Positions 43,160 through 51,224 of a stretch of DNA of 64,000 bases are shown piece by piece. The notes under the pieces are model-generated. The model was not told the DNA's origin and made no database searches. It was given only the letters and a program-made list of their open reading frames with translations. Origin of the DNA: Eubacteriales bacterium (GTDB lineage: Bacteria; Bacillota; Clostridia; Lachnospirales; Lachnospiraceae); NCBI GenBank assembly GCA_030539395.1, contig JAUNSC010000003.1:124001-188000 (forward strand), read 5' to 3'. Position 1 is the stretch's first letter; the number at the start of each line of letters is the position of its first letter. A program made the position numbers and the translations under genes.

Positions 43160-44499
43160 ATGGAAGAGAAGAGAGTAGTAAAAAGTACATGGATTAAGGT
43201 TATTTGGATAACGCTGATATTAACACTGATGTTTTCGTGCAATGTGTTTGCGGCGCAGCATGTGAAGTTGACAAAGATCGGAAGCCCGGCGGATGTGGAG
43301 CGTATGGCAGAAAATGGTAATGGATTGCTTTTCCGACTGGATCCGTGGGAGGATATACATACATACCTATCATTTACCATTAAAGAACGAAGTTGGGTAT
43401 ATTTTAAAGCAGATGACCTACAGGGAAGTATAATGGTATATGAAGATGCAGAACTGAAGATTCAGGCTAACGGCAGGCTGCATAATCGTTATTATTTAGA
43501 TGCAGGAACATATTATGCAGAAATAAAATATTCAGCAGGACATTGTGATGGAGAATATGTAGAAGGTTATGGCTATTTCATGCCTGCATCGGCGGTATTA
43601 GATGCTGAAGTGGTTCTAGATTCCACAAAAACATATGCAACAATAGACTGCATTACAGCAATGTCGGAACCGGGAATAACATATAGAGTTGTAAAGGGAC
43701 AAGTGTCCGTGCGTGATACAGATAGGTTTTATTCTGATGGGAAAAAGAATGTATCTGGCAGCATAAAAGTTACTGAAAATGGGATTTATTCAATACAAGT
43801 GTCAACAGGTGCAGCGGATTGGACGCAGTGTTCTGTTCATGTTCAGGTTAAAGTAAACGGGATCGGAAAACCAAAGTCTATTTCCAAAATGAAAGCCAAG
43901 TTAAACAAAACTACTTACTATTATGATGGAAAATATAAAAAACCGACTGTTACGATAAGCGGGCTAAAACAGGGAAAAGATTATACAGTCAGCTATAAAA
44001 ATAATAAAAATATTGGGACAGCAACTGTAACAATTAAAGGAAAAGGGAATTATACCGGCACGCTGACCAAAAAGTTTAAAATTACAATAAAAAAAGGTGC
44101 AGTCTATAAAATTGGGAATTTGAAATATAGGATAAAGAAGGCGTCGATAACAGGACTGGAACAGTTGCGGTAATAGGATTAGTAAATAAGAAAAAAACAA
44201 GTGTTACTATTCCGGCAATAATTAAAATTAGTGGAAAAAAATTTACAGTAACAGATATTGCGCCAAAAGCGTTTAAAAATTGTGCTAAATTGACTACAGT
44301 TACAATAGGAACACAAATCAGAACGATTGAAAGTTATGCATTTTATAACTGTCGGAAGTTGAAAAAAGTAAATATTAAATCATTAAAGCTTAGTAAGATT
44401 GGGAAATCCGCTTTTAAAAACAATCACCCAAAATTGAAGTTATACGTACCGAATTCTAAAAAGAAAAAATATAACAGTCTTTTTAACAATGCACGCTAA
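43160..44499 (+). pseudogene. BspA-like surface protein interrupted by a frameshift
   Basis: A signal peptide (about residues 1-32), a unique N-terminal domain, a repeat with YDGKYKKPTVTISGL and GKDYTVSYKNNKN (common in Lachnospiraceae surface proteins), then a stop at 44171-44173. Shifting frame at about 44154 continues the expected text (TGTVAVIGLVNKKK, then VTIPA, DIAPKAFKNCAKL and ESYAFYNCRKL leucine-rich BspA repeats) to 44499. One missing base after GG at 44153-44154 explains it. The first 337 residues could still be made as a truncated product. AAGGAGG precedes the ATG at 43160. The protein would bind host or bacterial surfaces; sequencing error is the alternative to a real mutation. 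Confidence 0.8.
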
Positions 44500-44523
44500 G
44501 AAACAAAAATGAGGAGGAGCCGA

Positions 44524-45735
44524 ATGTGCTGCCCAAATTGTAATCGAAAAATTGAGACTACATGGGTGCGCTGTCCGTATTGCGGCAGCGCACTCAAAAG
44601 AACTGTATATAACAACTGTTCGGATAGGAGGAACGGCAGCAGAAAAGCACGCGAAAGGCGTAATGCAATAATCGCGCTTATCATAGGTGTGATCCTTGCA
44701 CTGCTACTTCTTTTTGGGATATGGCTTGTATTTGGAATGGTTACTTCAAAGGAGAATGATACAGAAAGCCATTCAAAAGTGGTTCAGACAGAAACGACCA
44801 CGGAGAAGGTAACTGAAAAAATTGAAGAAAAGTCGACCGAAAAAGAGACGCAGCCAGCATCGAAGAAGCAGACGGAGAAAACAACAGAGAGCACAAAAGA
44901 CGGATTATATATCCTAAACGGAAGTGATACCAGAGCTTTAACCAGCCAGGAAGTGGCAGCGCTTTCTTCGGAAGAAAGGCAGATGGCGATCAATGAAATC
45001 TATGCGCGGCATGGAAGAAGATTTAATGACAGTTCCATACAGGCATACTTTGATTCCAGGAGCTGGTATAAGGGAACCGTTGCACCGGAAAACTTCAGTG
45101 ATAGTGTATTCAGCCAGACTGAATTAGATAATATCAATCTTCTTGCGTCAGATACATCATCCGCTTCGGACTCGTCGGGGATTAGCTTTATCGGACTGGA
45201 TGTTTCCCCATATTATGGTACATACACAAATGGTTCCGGGGCAATATTGGAAATCGGATATGCAACAGGTCCGGGAAAAGATTATATCAGATTGTCCGGT
45301 TATGGAGATTTTACAGATACGGCGGAAACGGTACAGTCGGGTTATTTTGTGACAAGCGGATCTGAAATATGGATTTGTGTAAATAGTGACGGTTCCATAA
45401 ATGTGGACGATCGGGAAAGCGGAACTTATACGGGAAATTATTATGCAGGCGGATATACTGCAGAAAATACATATACTAATACCGAAAGCGAATATGTTGG
45501 TTATTACGTGGACTATGAAAGCGGTATGACATTGTCCGTTTCCAGCAATGGTGATGGGACATATACAGTATTATGCTATTATGAAGACGGCAGACCGTAT
45601 GGGGAGCACTATGACTGCACTGACAAGGGAGGCTACATAGCAAATCCCTATATTAACGTTTGTCGTAATGATGTGGGAAATGTTGGCGTGACATCCGGTA
45701 TAGGTGGCGTCTGGGGAAACTTTATCAAACAGTAG
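44524..45735 (+). CDS. Zinc-ribbon, membrane-anchored YARHG-domain protein
   Basis: 403 residues. An N-terminal zinc ribbon (CCPNC, then CPYCG) is followed by one membrane segment (about residues 46-70), a Thr/Glu/Lys/Ser linker, a YARHG domain (about 140-205, NEIYARHGRRFND) and a C-terminal beta-rich tail of about 190 residues with repeated G-Y-Y strands. Start at 44524 because GAGGAGG (44511-44517) lies just upstream; the ATG at 44509 precedes that site. It shares its domain with the gene at the left edge of the window. The topology suggests a cytoplasmic ribbon and an external sensor or binding domain; function unknown. Confidence 0.8.
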   Translation: MCCPNCNRKIETTWVRCPYCGSALKRTVYNNCSDRRNGSRKARERRNAIIALIIGVILALLLLFGIWLVFGMVTSKENDTESHSKVVQTETTTEKVTEKIEEKSTEKETQPASKKQTEKTTESTKDGLYILNGSDTRALTSQEVAALSSEERQMAINEIYARHGRRFNDSSIQAYFDSRSWYKGTVAPENFSDSVFSQTELDNINLLASDTSSASDSSGISFIGLDVSPYYGTYTNGSGAILEIGYATGPGKDYIRLSGYGDFTDTAETVQSGYFVTSGSEIWICVNSDGSINVDDRESGTYTGNYYAGGYTAENTYTNTESEYVGYYVDYESGMTLSVSSNGDGTYTVLCYYEDGRPYGEHYDCTDKGGYIANPYINVCRNDVGNVGVTSGIGGVWGNFIKQ

Positions 45736-45874
45736 CAGTGCATGGATATTCTTGTGCGGAAGAACCCCGACTCTCGGATTTGCGGTGTAAAATCGTCTGG
45801 AATACTCAAGAAGACGAAAAATGTAAATTTTATGGTTGCATATTATTATAACGAAATAAGATATATCACACACG

Positions 45875-45900
45875 GCAGAGCTGCTTGCGGCTCTGCTTTT
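45875..45900 (+). terminator. Intrinsic terminator after the YARHG gene
   Basis: A 7-bp stem (GCAGAGC with GCTCTGC) is followed by four T. The stretch 45736-45874 shows no gene. Confidence 0.75.
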
Positions 45901-45930
45901 CCTATGCCCCAATGAAGGGAGGCGGGTACA

Positions 45931-46041
45931 ATGCGGGGCAGAGGCAGGAAAAAGTTTTTATTGCACCGTGCCGGTACAGGAGCTTACCGGCAGATGGACG
46001 ATCAGCGGGACGCAGACAGCGTCCCATATTTCATGCAGTGA
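45931..46041 (+). CDS. Small basic protein upstream of the DUF932 gene
   Basis: 36 residues starting MRGRGRKKFLLHRAG, with GAAGGGAGG upstream at suitable spacing. It lies between a terminator and the DUF932 gene, typical of tightly packed phage or plasmid genes. No family recognised. Confidence 0.45.
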   Translation: MRGRGRKKFLLHRAGTGAYRQMDDQRDADSVPYFMQ

Positions 46042-46054
46042 AAGGCAGGTTGGG

Positions 46055-46129
46055 ATGAAGAAGATTATACTGGCAATACTGGATGTTTTAAGCCTGATAG
46101 CAGACAGGATTTTTGACGAGAATGATTAA
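46055..46129 (+). CDS. Very small protein upstream of the DUF932 gene
   Basis: 24 residues: MKKIILAILDVLSLIADRIF and four more. Hydrophobic with a basic start; preceded by a weak GGTTGGG site. It is 20 bases before the DUF932 gene. It may be a small membrane peptide or chance. Confidence 0.35.
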   Translation: MKKIILAILDVLSLIADRIFDEND

Positions 46130-46149
46130 AAATAAAGGAGGAAACGATT

Positions 46150-47082
46150 ATGGCAGCAAATGTAGAAACAATGTTTTCCGTAAGGGAAAAACCGTGGCAC
46201 GGATTAGGGACAATTGTAGCGCAGGCAGTATCATCGAAGGAAGCACTGCAGCTTGCAGGGCTTGACTGGAAGGTGGAACAGACGGAAGTCTACACTGCGG
46301 GCGGGACAAGGGCAGAGGGATATAAGGCGAACGTACGCAGTTCGGATGGGGCAGTTCTGGGCATTGTATCGGACCGTTACCGCATTGTACAGAACGAAGA
46401 GGCGTTCGCTTTTACAGACGCGCTTCTGGGCGAAGGGGTGCGCTATGAGACAGCCGGTGCCCTGCAGGGCGGGAAAAAAACATGGATACTCGCCCATCTG
46501 CCGCACGAATATATTATTACCGGGGAGCGCATCAGCCCGTACCTTGTGTTTGCAAATTCCCACGACGGTTCGGCAGCGATGAAAGTAGCGGTTACGCCTG
46601 TCCGTGTGGTGTGCCAGAATACACTGAACCTTGCGCTGCAGAAAGCAAAACGTTCATGGTCAGCGGTACATTCGGGCAGCATCACTGCAAAGCTGGACGA
46701 GGCGCACAAAACGCTTTTCATGGCGGAAAAATACATGGATGCTCTGGGAAAAGAGATTGAGGAACTGCAGCGGGTGAAAATGACGGATGCCAGAGTACTG
46801 GATTTTATAGAAGAATTACTCCCCTGTGGTTTGGAGGTTTCAACGGTCCAGAAAAGGAATGTTGAAAAACTGCGTGAGGATATGAAAGCACGGTATTTTG
46901 ACGCGCCGGACCTGCAGGAAGTGGAAAGGAACGCTTACCGCTTCATTAATGCAGTATCAGACTTTGCGACCCACGCAAAGCCGCTGCGCCAGACGGACCG
47001 CTATAAGGAAAATCTGTTCCTGCGCACACTGGACGGCAATCCGATGATAGATAAAGCGTACCAGATGATATGCGCCGCATAA
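46150..47082 (+). CDS. DUF932 (phage/plasmid-like) protein
   Basis: 310 residues. It matches the DUF932/TIGR03299 family by its start (VETMFSVREKPWHGLGT), the middle block (SPYLVFANSHDGSAAMKVAVTPVRVVCQNTLNLAL) and general length. These proteins occur on plasmids, phages and integrative elements; their function is not settled, though a role in DNA maintenance or replication is often assumed. A perfect AAAGGAGG precedes the ATG. The gene is GC-richer than the surface genes to the left. Confidence 0.88.
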   Translation: MAANVETMFSVREKPWHGLGTIVAQAVSSKEALQLAGLDWKVEQTEVYTAGGTRAEGYKANVRSSDGAVLGIVSDRYRIVQNEEAFAFTDALLGEGVRYETAGALQGGKKTWILAHLPHEYIITGERISPYLVFANSHDGSAAMKVAVTPVRVVCQNTLNLALQKAKRSWSAVHSGSITAKLDEAHKTLFMAEKYMDALGKEIEELQRVKMTDARVLDFIEELLPCGLEVSTVQKRNVEKLREDMKARYFDAPDLQEVERNAYRFINAVSDFATHAKPLRQTDRYKENLFLRTLDGNPMIDKAYQMICAA

Positions 47083-47163
47083 GGGAAGAAATACGGATGG
47101 ACAGGGAATTCATGAAAATGAAGGGGCATTCAGAAGATAAACCACAGGAGAGGAGAAAAAGAG

Positions 47164-47424
47164 ATGAGGAAACTGGCAATCACAACCGGGCTGCCGCATG
47201 AAGAGTGGCTGCGGCTGCGCAGGCAGGGGATCGGTGGTTCAGATGCTGCCGCGATCTGTGACCTGCACCCGTACCGCAGCGCCTTTCAGGTATACATGGA
47301 CAAGACCACGGAAGTGGCTGAGAGTCTTGATAGCGAATCTATGCGGCACATCTCCTTGGGGAATACGCCCACTGTAGGGGATTCTGGAACAATCAAGATC
47401 TTCAGACATTCTGCGAGAACGTAG
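47164..47424 (+). pseudogene. Truncated YqaJ-type exonuclease (N-terminal part only)
   Basis: 86 residues. The first about 55 match the start of YqaJ viral recombinase nucleases (EEWLRLRRQGIGGSDAAAICDLHPYRSAFQVYMDK). After ESLDSE the sequence no longer fits the family, and the frame stops soon after. Full-length members have 200-330 residues with the active site further on, so nuclease activity is lost. A deletion has joined the 5' end of this gene to unrelated sequence. AGGAGAGG lies upstream. Confidence 0.8.
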
Positions 47425-47453
47425 CAACGATAATCTGTGTAGAACTGAAAAAC

Positions 47454-47876
47454 ATGAGCGAGCGCTTCCAAGAAAGAGACAAGGCAACTGTTGCGTTGGC
47501 AGCATTTGCGGATGCCATGGGAACAGGAAAGCTGGAACCAATACCGCTAACAATAGAAAATGCCGCCTGCCAGTTTGACTGCTACAGCGACGAAAGCTTT
47601 ATATACATACGAACAGAGATTATTAAAAAGATCGTTGCGGATTATTGCAAGGAGATGTTGGAGAACTGCTATATTTTGAATACCGATGAGCTTTTGGGGC
47701 TGTTGGAAAGAAAAAACGCGATTCATGTGATACGAAAAAATGATGACGATCAAACGCAGATTCCTGGAAAGAAAGATATGAGACGGACACAGCGTTCTAT
47801 GAAGCTTCCTGTGGGTGCAAGCAAAAATCCGAAACGGTATGTAAGAGTGTATAAAACAGCGTTGATAGAGCCGTAA
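47454..47876 (+). CDS. Unrecognised remnant protein downstream of the truncated YqaJ gene
   Basis: 140 residues from the ATG, but the frame is open leftwards to about 47334 without a start or ribosome binding site. It is likely the 3' part of a longer gene joined to the YqaJ fragment by a deletion. It looks like a soluble, charged protein with a basic C-terminus (MRRTQRSMKLPVGASKNPKR). No family recognised. Confidence 0.45.
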   Translation: MSERFQERDKATVALAAFADAMGTGKLEPIPLTIENAACQFDCYSDESFIYIRTEIIKKIVADYCKEMLENCYILNTDELLGLLERKNAIHVIRKNDDDQTQIPGKKDMRRTQRSMKLPVGASKNPKRYVRVYKTALIEP

Positions 47877-48043
47877 TGTACCACTATGACGCGTATACCG
47901 CAGTATTCAACAGCGCAAATAGTATGATTCTGCCACAATCGGATATGGCGGTATGCGCGGCATTGGTGGGAGGTTGAAAGGGCTTGGATGGTTTTTGATT
48001 ATCTTGGAAAATATTTTGGTATATGGATTGAGGAGGTGCATAT

Positions 48044-48238
48044 ATGGAGGATACCACACTCGTTTTGGATGTAAAAGGTCTGCAGTCGGCATTGGGGATA
48101 GGGCGGGACCTTGCTTACGGCTTGATGCATAGCCGATCGTTCCCATCCATACGTATCGGCAATCGTTACGTTGTAGAGAAAGAAGCACTCAGAAACTGGC
48201 TCAAGCGCAATGAAGGAAGAGAAATTTCTCTGTCGTAA
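48044..48238 (+). CDS. xis: Excisionase-like helix-turn-helix protein
   Basis: 64 residues of the MerR-like/HTH_17 type used by integrative elements (LDVKGLQSALGIGRDLAYGLMHSRSFPSIRIGNRYVVEKEAL). It probably directs the integrase toward excision. GAGGAGG precedes the ATG; the integrase follows by 60 bases. Confidence 0.85.
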   Translation: MEDTTLVLDVKGLQSALGIGRDLAYGLMHSRSFPSIRIGNRYVVEKEALRNWLKRNEGREISLS

Positions 48239-48297
48239 GACCAGGAGAAAGGGAAGGCTGTGAGGCTTTCCCTTTCAAAAAAACTTTGGAGGGCTAT

Positions 48298-49521
48298 ATG
48301 GAAGTAAAAAAACGTAATGCCAGAGGAGAGGGCAGTTTTAAGAAAAATCCAGATGGAACAATTACGCATAGAAAAGGAGTAGGATATAAGCCTAACGGAA
48401 AGAGAAAAACGCTTACAGTAACGGCAGCTACGAAAACGGCATGTATCAAGGCTATGAAGAAACTTGAAGCTGAATGGAATGCTAAGAAATCCGAAACGAT
48501 GATAGATGGGAAGGATACAGTGTATGATTTGTGTTATCGTCATCTCAAATACCAGATTTCTAATGGAGATTTGAAACATAAGTCTATTGATCGCAGAGAA
48601 TGTACTATTGAGAACCAGATAAAGGGATATGACGTGGGGTATTTTCAGTGCAGGTCAGTTACATCTGTTGATATAGAGCAGCATGTAAAGCATTTGATTG
48701 CAGAAGGAAAAGTTGGAGCATCTTCTATTATAAAAACAGTGGATGTTCTAAATGCGGCTTATGCCTGGGCAGTGCGTTGCGGTGATTTGACGAACAACCC
48801 AGTTGTACCAGTAAAAGCAGAACTGGTAAAAAAGATAAGTAAAATATCTGGCAAGGGTGCAAATGATGCAGATGTATCGGTTTTATCGGAAGAAGAACTG
48901 AGACGGTTTAAAATGGAGGCATTATCTTTTGCAGAGAATGGTAAAAGAAAATATAGTGCAGGGTTGTATTGCTTACTGTTGGTTAATACAGGAATGCGTG
49001 TGGGAGAAATGATTGCGCTCAGATGGAGTGACTGGAAAGGCGATGTACTGGTAATTGATAAAAGTATTTCTGTGGCTAAGAACAGGGATAAGGTGCGGGA
49101 AGAGGACAACCATTATGTTTCGATTGAAGGCACCACCAAAAACCAGAAAGCGCGAATAATTCAGCTTACCGTGGAAGCAAAAAGCATTCTGGAACAAATT
49201 AAATCAGAAGCCGTACATTATGCCCCGGATAATTTTATCACTCCGACCAAAACAGGGAGAGTGAATACTGCCTCAAATCTGGAACACAGGTTAAAAACGA
49301 TTTTGAAAAATACCGGAATCGAGGATGTAGAGGGCGGATTACATATTTTGCGAAAAACTTTTGCGACTCAGATGTATGAGAATGGAGCGAGAGTAGAAGA
49401 AATTGCGGCATATATTGGTGATCTGGAATCAACGACGAGGAAGTATTATATTGCAATACGAAGGAAAATGCTTGCTGATGGTGAATTCCGGCAGGTAGTA
49501 AAGTTACCGGTCAAGCCGTAA
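48298..49521 (+). CDS. int: Tyrosine integrase of the tRNA-Gln island
   Basis: 407 residues. An N-terminal AP2-like arm-binding part (RNARGEGSFKKNPDG) is followed by a SAM-like core-binding domain (about 65-165) and the catalytic domain with Arg in TGMRVGEMIALRW (about 237), HILRKTFATQ (His and Arg, about 354) and the nucleophile Tyr in TRKYYIAI (about 386). It appears complete. The ATG at 48298 has GGAGG 5 bases upstream; a TTG at 48286 is unlikely. It should recombine the 48-bp tRNA-derived sites. Confidence 0.95.
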   Translation: MEVKKRNARGEGSFKKNPDGTITHRKGVGYKPNGKRKTLTVTAATKTACIKAMKKLEAEWNAKKSETMIDGKDTVYDLCYRHLKYQISNGDLKHKSIDRRECTIENQIKGYDVGYFQCRSVTSVDIEQHVKHLIAEGKVGASSIIKTVDVLNAAYAWAVRCGDLTNNPVVPVKAELVKKISKISGKGANDADVSVLSEEELRRFKMEALSFAENGKRKYSAGLYCLLLVNTGMRVGEMIALRWSDWKGDVLVIDKSISVAKNRDKVREEDNHYVSIEGTTKNQKARIIQLTVEAKSILEQIKSEAVHYAPDNFITPTKTGRVNTASNLEHRLKTILKNTGIEDVEGGLHILRKTFATQMYENGARVEEIAAYIGDLESTTRKYYIAIRRKMLADGEFRQVVKLPVKP

Positions 49522-49566
49522 ACTTAATTTTTGAAAAAATTCATAGAATGTAGCAGAAAAAAGTGT

Positions 49567-49584
49567 TATACTATTACGTAATAG
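49567..49584 (+). promoter_or_regulatory. Promoter and palindromic operator of the mntA-hepT pair
   Basis: An extended -10, TG-T-TATACT (TATACT at 49567-49572), overlaps a perfect 14-base palindrome CTATTACGTAATAG (49571-49584). The -35 is poor. The ATG of mntA follows at 49600. Confidence 0.6.
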
Positions 49585-49599
49585 AAGGAAGGTGCTATT

Positions 49600-49905
49600 A
49601 TGGGAAATCTGTTGAAAGTGAGTGACATACGGAAAAAGGTTGCCGTTCTTGGTCAGCAGTATGGTGCTGAGCGTATTTTCCTGTTTGGTTCCTATGCCAA
49701 AGGCGAAGCAGATGAAGATAGCGATATTGATTTAAGAATTGACAGAGGAGATGTTCGTGGGCTTATGATGGGAGGCCTGCAGGTCGATTTGGAAGATGCG
49801 CTTGGAAAGAAGGTTGACCTGATCTCAACAAAGGCATTACGGAAAGACTTTTTAGAAAATATAAGAGAAGAAGAGGTATTGTTATATGACCGAACGAGAT
49901 CATAA
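49600..49905 (+). CDS. mntA: MntA-type minimal nucleotidyltransferase antitoxin
   Basis: 101 residues. The GSYAKGEADEDSDIDL motif (about residues 29-44) is the polymerase-beta-type nucleotidyltransferase site with its Asp pair; a third Asp lies in LQVDLEDALG. MntA antitoxins inactivate HepT toxins by adding AMP to a Tyr near the HEPN active site. It overlaps the HEPN gene by 20 bases, so the two are coupled. AGGAAGGTG precedes the ATG. Confidence 0.9.
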   Translation: MGNLLKVSDIRKKVAVLGQQYGAERIFLFGSYAKGEADEDSDIDLRIDRGDVRGLMMGGLQVDLEDALGKKVDLISTKALRKDFLENIREEEVLLYDRTRS

Positions 49906-50227
49906 CATTCTCTTGCACATTGTTGAATACTGTGATAGGCTGAATGCATTTACAGCCAATATGGAGTATGAGCAGTTTGAAAATAGTGAGCTGCATAAAG
50001 ATGCATGTTCGATGTGCATACTTCAGATAGGCGAATTAGTAAGGAATCTTACGGACGAATTTAAGGAGAAGCATTCCAATATCCCGTGGCGCCAGATCCG
50101 CTCTATGAGAAATATCGTGGCACATCATTATGGTGTGGTAGATGCGGAAACATTATGGGATACGGTCGTTTCGGATATCCCCTCTCTGAAAGTTTATTGT
50201 TTGGATATCATACATTCTATAGGATGA
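49886..50227 (+). CDS. hepT: HepT-like HEPN ribonuclease toxin
   Basis: 113 residues, all-helical HEPN protein. The motif RNIVAHHY (about residues 73-80) is the R-x4-H-x-Y site needed for RNase activity and for modification by MntA at the Tyr. It forms a type VII toxin-antitoxin pair with the upstream gene. It sits between the integrase and the right attachment site, a place that could favour retention of the island. The RNA target is unknown. Confidence 0.9.
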   Translation: MTERDHNILLHIVEYCDRLNAFTANMEYEQFENSELHKDACSMCILQIGELVRNLTDEFKEKHSNIPWRQIRSMRNIVAHHYGVVDAETLWDTVVSDIPSLKVYCLDIIHSIG

Positions 50228-50336
50228 TTGAGAGCAGAATAACGAGGATTTTAACCGTTTAGGTCAATATGTAGGTCATTTTACAAATGCAATGCTTAGA
50301 AACTCGCGGTTTTACAAGAAAAAATGCCTTTGAAAT

Positions 50337-50384
50337 AACGGACTCTGACTCCGTCATTTCAAGGTTCGAATCCTTGTAGCCCTG
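50337..50384 (+). repeat. attR: right copy of the 48-bp tRNA-Gln repeat
   Basis: Exact copy of 40752-40799. It lacks the 5' part of the tRNA, so it cannot be a functional tRNA. It marks the right end of the island. Confidence 0.95.
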
Positions 50385-50437
50385 TTGAGAGCATCATCCG
50401 GGAGGATGATGCTCTCAACAGGGCTACAAGGATTCGA
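50366..50437. repeat. Perfect 34-bp inverted repeat on attR
   Basis: Arms 50366-50399 and 50404-50437 are exact reverse complements around the loop GGGA. The inner 15 bp look like the former tRNA terminator stem; the outer 19 bp are the 3' end of the tRNA fragment and an inverted copy of it. No T run follows the right arm. Confidence 0.95.
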
Positions 50438-50474
50438 CATTGTTTTAGAAAAAAGAGGTTAAAAGGAGGAAAGC

Positions 50475-51197
50475 ATGCCATATCAGTTTGGAGGGCGCAT
50501 TAGATACAGCGAAGTAGATGAGCGGCGGCATCTGACCTTGCCGGGTATTGTAGATTATTTTCAGGATTGCAGCACCTTTCAGTCAGAAAAACTGGGGGTG
50601 GGGCTGGATGAAATGCAGAAACGAAAAAGGGCATGGATTCTGGCATACTGGGAGATTGAGGTGAGACGTTTTCCGGTGCTGGGGGAAGAAATCACAACAG
50701 AAACATGGCCCTGTGCATTCGGCGGTTTTATGGGACAACGAAATTTCCGCATGAAAGATGAAAATGGCGAGACACTGGCATGTGCTAATTCCATATGGGT
50801 TTTTATGGATACGGAAAGAGGAAAGATTGCAAAGATAGATCAGGATATTTTGAATGCATATGTTATGGAAGACGCGCTTCCTATGGGGAATGCGGGACGA
50901 AAAGTCATGGTGCCGCAAGAGAGTGAGGATCAGGAATCTTTCGTGGTTATGAGATGTCATCTGGATACAAACCACCATGTAAATAACGGACAGTACATTT
51001 TAATGGCAGAAGAATACCTGCCGGAATATTTTGAAGTGAAGAGAGTGCGGGCAGAATACAGAAAATCGGCCGTGCTGCATGATATAATCGTGCCTGTGGC
51101 GGCGGTGACAGACAGTAAGTGTACTGTGGCATTATGTGACACGGATCACAAACCATATGCTATAATTGAATTTTCGGGAGAGCAGAGAACAAAATAA
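50475..51197 (+). CDS. Acyl-ACP thioesterase
   Basis: 240 residues of the FatA/FatB-like family (double hot-dog fold). It releases fatty acids from acyl carrier protein. Visible: RIRYSEVDERRHLTLPGIVDYFQD at the start, a WPCAFGGFMGQRNF block, and the second half starting RCHLDTNHHVNNGQYI. These enzymes are common in Lachnospiraceae. AAAGGAGG precedes the ATG. First gene outside the island; its own promoter is not clear. Confidence 0.9.
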   Translation: MPYQFGGRIRYSEVDERRHLTLPGIVDYFQDCSTFQSEKLGVGLDEMQKRKRAWILAYWEIEVRRFPVLGEEITTETWPCAFGGFMGQRNFRMKDENGETLACANSIWVFMDTERGKIAKIDQDILNAYVMEDALPMGNAGRKVMVPQESEDQESFVVMRCHLDTNHHVNNGQYILMAEEYLPEYFEVKRVRAEYRKSAVLHDIIVPVAAVTDSKCTVALCDTDHKPYAIIEFSGEQRTK

Positions 51198-51224
51198 CAC
51201 AGAACGGAATAACAGGAGAAGAAT

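Larger units (their letters stand above)
40752..50384 (+). mobile_element. Integrated genomic island in tRNA-Gln, about 9.6 kb
   Basis: Bounded by the 48-bp direct repeats. It carries an excisionase-like gene (48044) and a tyrosine integrase (48298) near the right end. Cargo: an RtcB unit, an XRE regulator, surface proteins, a DUF932 protein, a truncated YqaJ gene and a MntA/HepT pair. Composition is mosaic: 42.5-44.5 kb is AT-rich and lysine-rich, 46.1-47.3 kb is GC-richer. No relaxase, secretion or capsid genes are visible, so it is a mobilisable remnant or a small integrative element rather than a full conjugative element. Confidence 0.9.

Noticed and set aside
48248-48276. Intrinsic terminator between excisionase and integrase
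   Set aside because: An 11-bp imperfect stem exists (AAAGGGAAGGC with GCTTTCCCTTT), but it is followed by CAAAAAAAC, not a T run. It may be only a structured spacer.
50337-50384. Second tRNA-Gln gene
   Set aside because: Only the 3' 48 bases are present; the 5' acceptor strand and D-arm are missing, so it is an attachment-site copy.
50366-50437. Simple terminator or CRISPR-like unit at the palindrome
   Set aside because: No T run follows the right arm, and there is a single palindrome without spaced repeats.
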